DNA of 64,000 nt, taken from Clostridia bacterium (GTDB lineage: Bacteria; Bacillota; Clostridia; Oscillospirales; CAG-272). The stretch spans positions 1 through 64,000 of the forward strand of contig JAFVWS010000013.1 in assembly GCA_017501545.1 (NCBI GenBank), read 5' to 3'. The notes under the pieces are model-generated. The model did not search any database, was not told the origin of the DNA, and saw only the letters and a program-made list of their open reading frames with translations. This document shows, piece by piece, positions 63,154 to 64,000 of this stretch (the first letter of the stretch is position 1; every line of letters starts with the position of its first letter). The translations under genes were made by a program, and so were the position numbers.

Positions 63154-63372
63154 CGGGGGCGGCTGCAACAAGCATAGAACAAAACAGACGCCTAGATAAA
63201 AATTAAAGAAATATTGTTGCTTTTAAGAGAGAGAAATAAGGTTGAGACCTTGCAAAAAGCAAGCTCTCTTCATTTTTTGTCTGTTTTTAGGCGCGACCGC
63301 TTGTACTGTCGTACAAAGTACGCCGACGACTGCGCGTTCGTGCCTTCTCTGCCCGTTTCGCGCGCCCCGTGG
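63154..63372 (-). repeat. Three-stem element, copy 6 (upstream of mnmG)
   Basis: Minus strand: core helix GGCACGAACGC with GCGGTCGCGCC, cap GTAC-TTT-GTAC; third stem AAACAGAC/GTCTGTTT (63279-63286 with 63182-63189) enclosing AGAGAG/CTCTCT and AAGGTTGAGACCTT-type hairpins. The outer arm ends about five bases before the mnmG ribosome site. Nearly identical to copy 7, so the pair is a recent tandem duplication. Confidence 0.75.
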
Positions 63373-63632
63373 TTAGCTGCAACAAGCATAGAACAAAACA
63401 GACACCCAAAATAAAAATTAAAGAAATATTGTGCTTTTAACAGAGAGAAATAAGGTTGAGACCTTGCAAAAAGCAAGCTCTCTTCATTTTTTGTCTGTTT
63501 TTAGGCGCGACCACTCCCCCCGGGGCCCCCGTTAAAATCTGCCAAGATTTTTGGGGAACGGGTATGGCGTACAAAGTACGCCGACGACTGCGCGTTCGTG
63601 CCTTCTCTGCCCGTTTCGCACGCCCCGTGGTT
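63373..63632 (-). repeat. Three-stem element, copy 7 (tandem duplicate with GC-rich insert)
   Basis: Same arms, third stem (63493-63500 with 63396-63403) and core flanks as copy 6, but the first part of the cap hairpin is replaced by an insert of about 50 bases (about 63512-63566) with CCCCCCGGGGCCCCCG and an AAAATCT/AGATTTT hairpin. GTACAAAGTACGCCGACGAC resumes afterwards, so the helix partners are kept. Confidence 0.7.
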
Positions 63633-63635
63633 AGC

Positions 63636-63700
63636 TTTGACAAGCACGCTTGCCAGTCCAAGGGACAATTCACGACACAGGGTGTCAATTAATGTTCATA
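63636..63700. repeat. Short hairpin cluster before rlmH end
   Basis: Small palindromes GTCCAAGGGAC and GACACAGGGTGTC separated by AATTCAC and AATTAAT, and CAAGCACGCTTG, which also occurs in array C near 28820. It may be a short or decayed nested-hairpin array. Confidence 0.45.
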
Positions 63701-63712
63701 GGACAATTCATT

Positions 63713-64000
63713 TCACTTATGATACTTTGTACCGTTTACGATAGATAGTGAACGGTAGGTTGTTTCGTATAAAATCACTCTTAAAAGCTGATGCGGGAAG
63801 GTTAATTTGGAAATTGACAGCTTGTAGTCTGCCCTGTCCTTAACCGATTTATGAAGACCAAAGGATGAGCCGATAATAAAGCAAATTTCGCTTTTTCCAC
63901 ATGAGGTAATTTCCTCAATTTTTGAGGCAAGCTCCTCGCTTGAAAGCTGTTTTCCCTCAACGCACATAGCAATAACGTAGGATTTATTTGATATTTTTTC
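63713..64000 (-). CDS. rlmH: 23S rRNA pseudouridine(1915) methyltransferase RlmH (C-terminal part)
   Basis: Partial: the reading frame continues past the window edge, so only about the last 95 residues are seen. NKSYVIAMCVEGKQLSSEELASKIEEI, ICFIIGSSFGLHKSV and LSISKLTFPHQLLRVILYETTYRSLSIVNGTKYHK match the SPOUT fold of RlmH. The usual GGS motif reads GSS, and EQ before YR reads ET, small changes in the SAM pocket. It methylates pseudouridine 1915 of 23S rRNA. The gene lies upstream of mnmG on the same strand. Confidence 0.92.
   Translation of the reverse strand, partial: EKISNKSYVIAMCVEGKQLSSEELASKIEEITSCGKSEICFIIGSSFGLHKSVKDRADYKLSISKLTFPHQLLRVILYETTYRSLSIVNGTKYHK

Noticed and set aside
63270..63692. 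Open frames over element copies 6 and 7
   Set aside because: They follow the tandem duplication, differ between copies and lack ribosome sites.

Overview
The window looks like the chromosome of an uncultured, AT-leaning Clostridia-type bacterium (Bacillota). The evidence is near-consensus TTGACA-17-TATAAT promoters, strong AGGAGG ribosome binding sites, many hairpin-plus-T-run terminators, a PyrD/PyrK-type pyrimidine pathway, RemB, and a dnaA-dnaN-recF-remB-gyrB-gyrA block. Secreted lipoproteins with InlB-type and collagen-like repeats, together with GH78, GH43, GH36 and GH28 enzymes, suggest a gut bacterium that uses plant polysaccharides. The species cannot be named from sequence alone.

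Layout. 1-800: two nested-hairpin arrays and tRNA-Ser(GCU). 794-10253: a large lipoprotein glycosidase with 13 Cys/His repeats, a lone condensation-domain protein, a small acidic protein, a YwaF-like membrane protein and a collagen-like/leucine-rich lipoprotein. 10301-14421: membrane proteins, an EEP nuclease, an FGGY sugar kinase and a sugar acetyltransferase. 14721-19955: a GH36-GH43-GH78 operon. 20097-23974: glycerate kinase, then an ECF sigma factor with a beta-propeller membrane protein. 24219-33616: pyrC-carB-pyrK-pyrD-pyrF-pyrE-pyrB, read leftwards from one strong promoter with an apparent attenuator. 34027-42071: a divergent methylglyoxal-synthase-like protein, tRNA-Thr(GGU), a YhcC-type radical SAM protein, an SGNH-like protein and two more Cys/His-repeat lipoproteins. 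42108-56457: a hypothetical membrane protein, pgsA, rimO, recX, recA, a lipoprotein, gyrA, gyrB, remB, recF, dnaN, a probable oriC and dnaA. 57266-64000: a Fic-GH28-cysteine desulfidase operon, a divergent XRE/DUF6809-like pair, mnmG and the end of rlmH.

Two repeat families stand out. The first is a roughly 180-260 bp element, seven copies, which can fold as a three-way junction: an outer stem, a conserved core helix capped by a GUAC-type hairpin, and a third stem enclosing variable hairpins. The stems change sequence between copies but stay complementary. Four copies end 4-5 bases before the ribosome binding site of carB, pyrE, pyrB or mnmG. The second family is five arrays of small, unrelated hairpins joined by a constant linker of about 7-10 bases that switches to its reverse complement at the array midpoint. 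Three near-identical terminators accompany these arrays next to tRNA genes. These two families are the best candidates for something undescribed.

Functionally, dnaA, dnaN, recF, gyrBA, recA and recX form one co-directional replication and repair block starting at oriC. The pyr cluster covers every UMP step except that no carA is present. The glycosidases form a cytoplasmic oligosaccharide set (no signal peptides) and a surface lipoprotein set.
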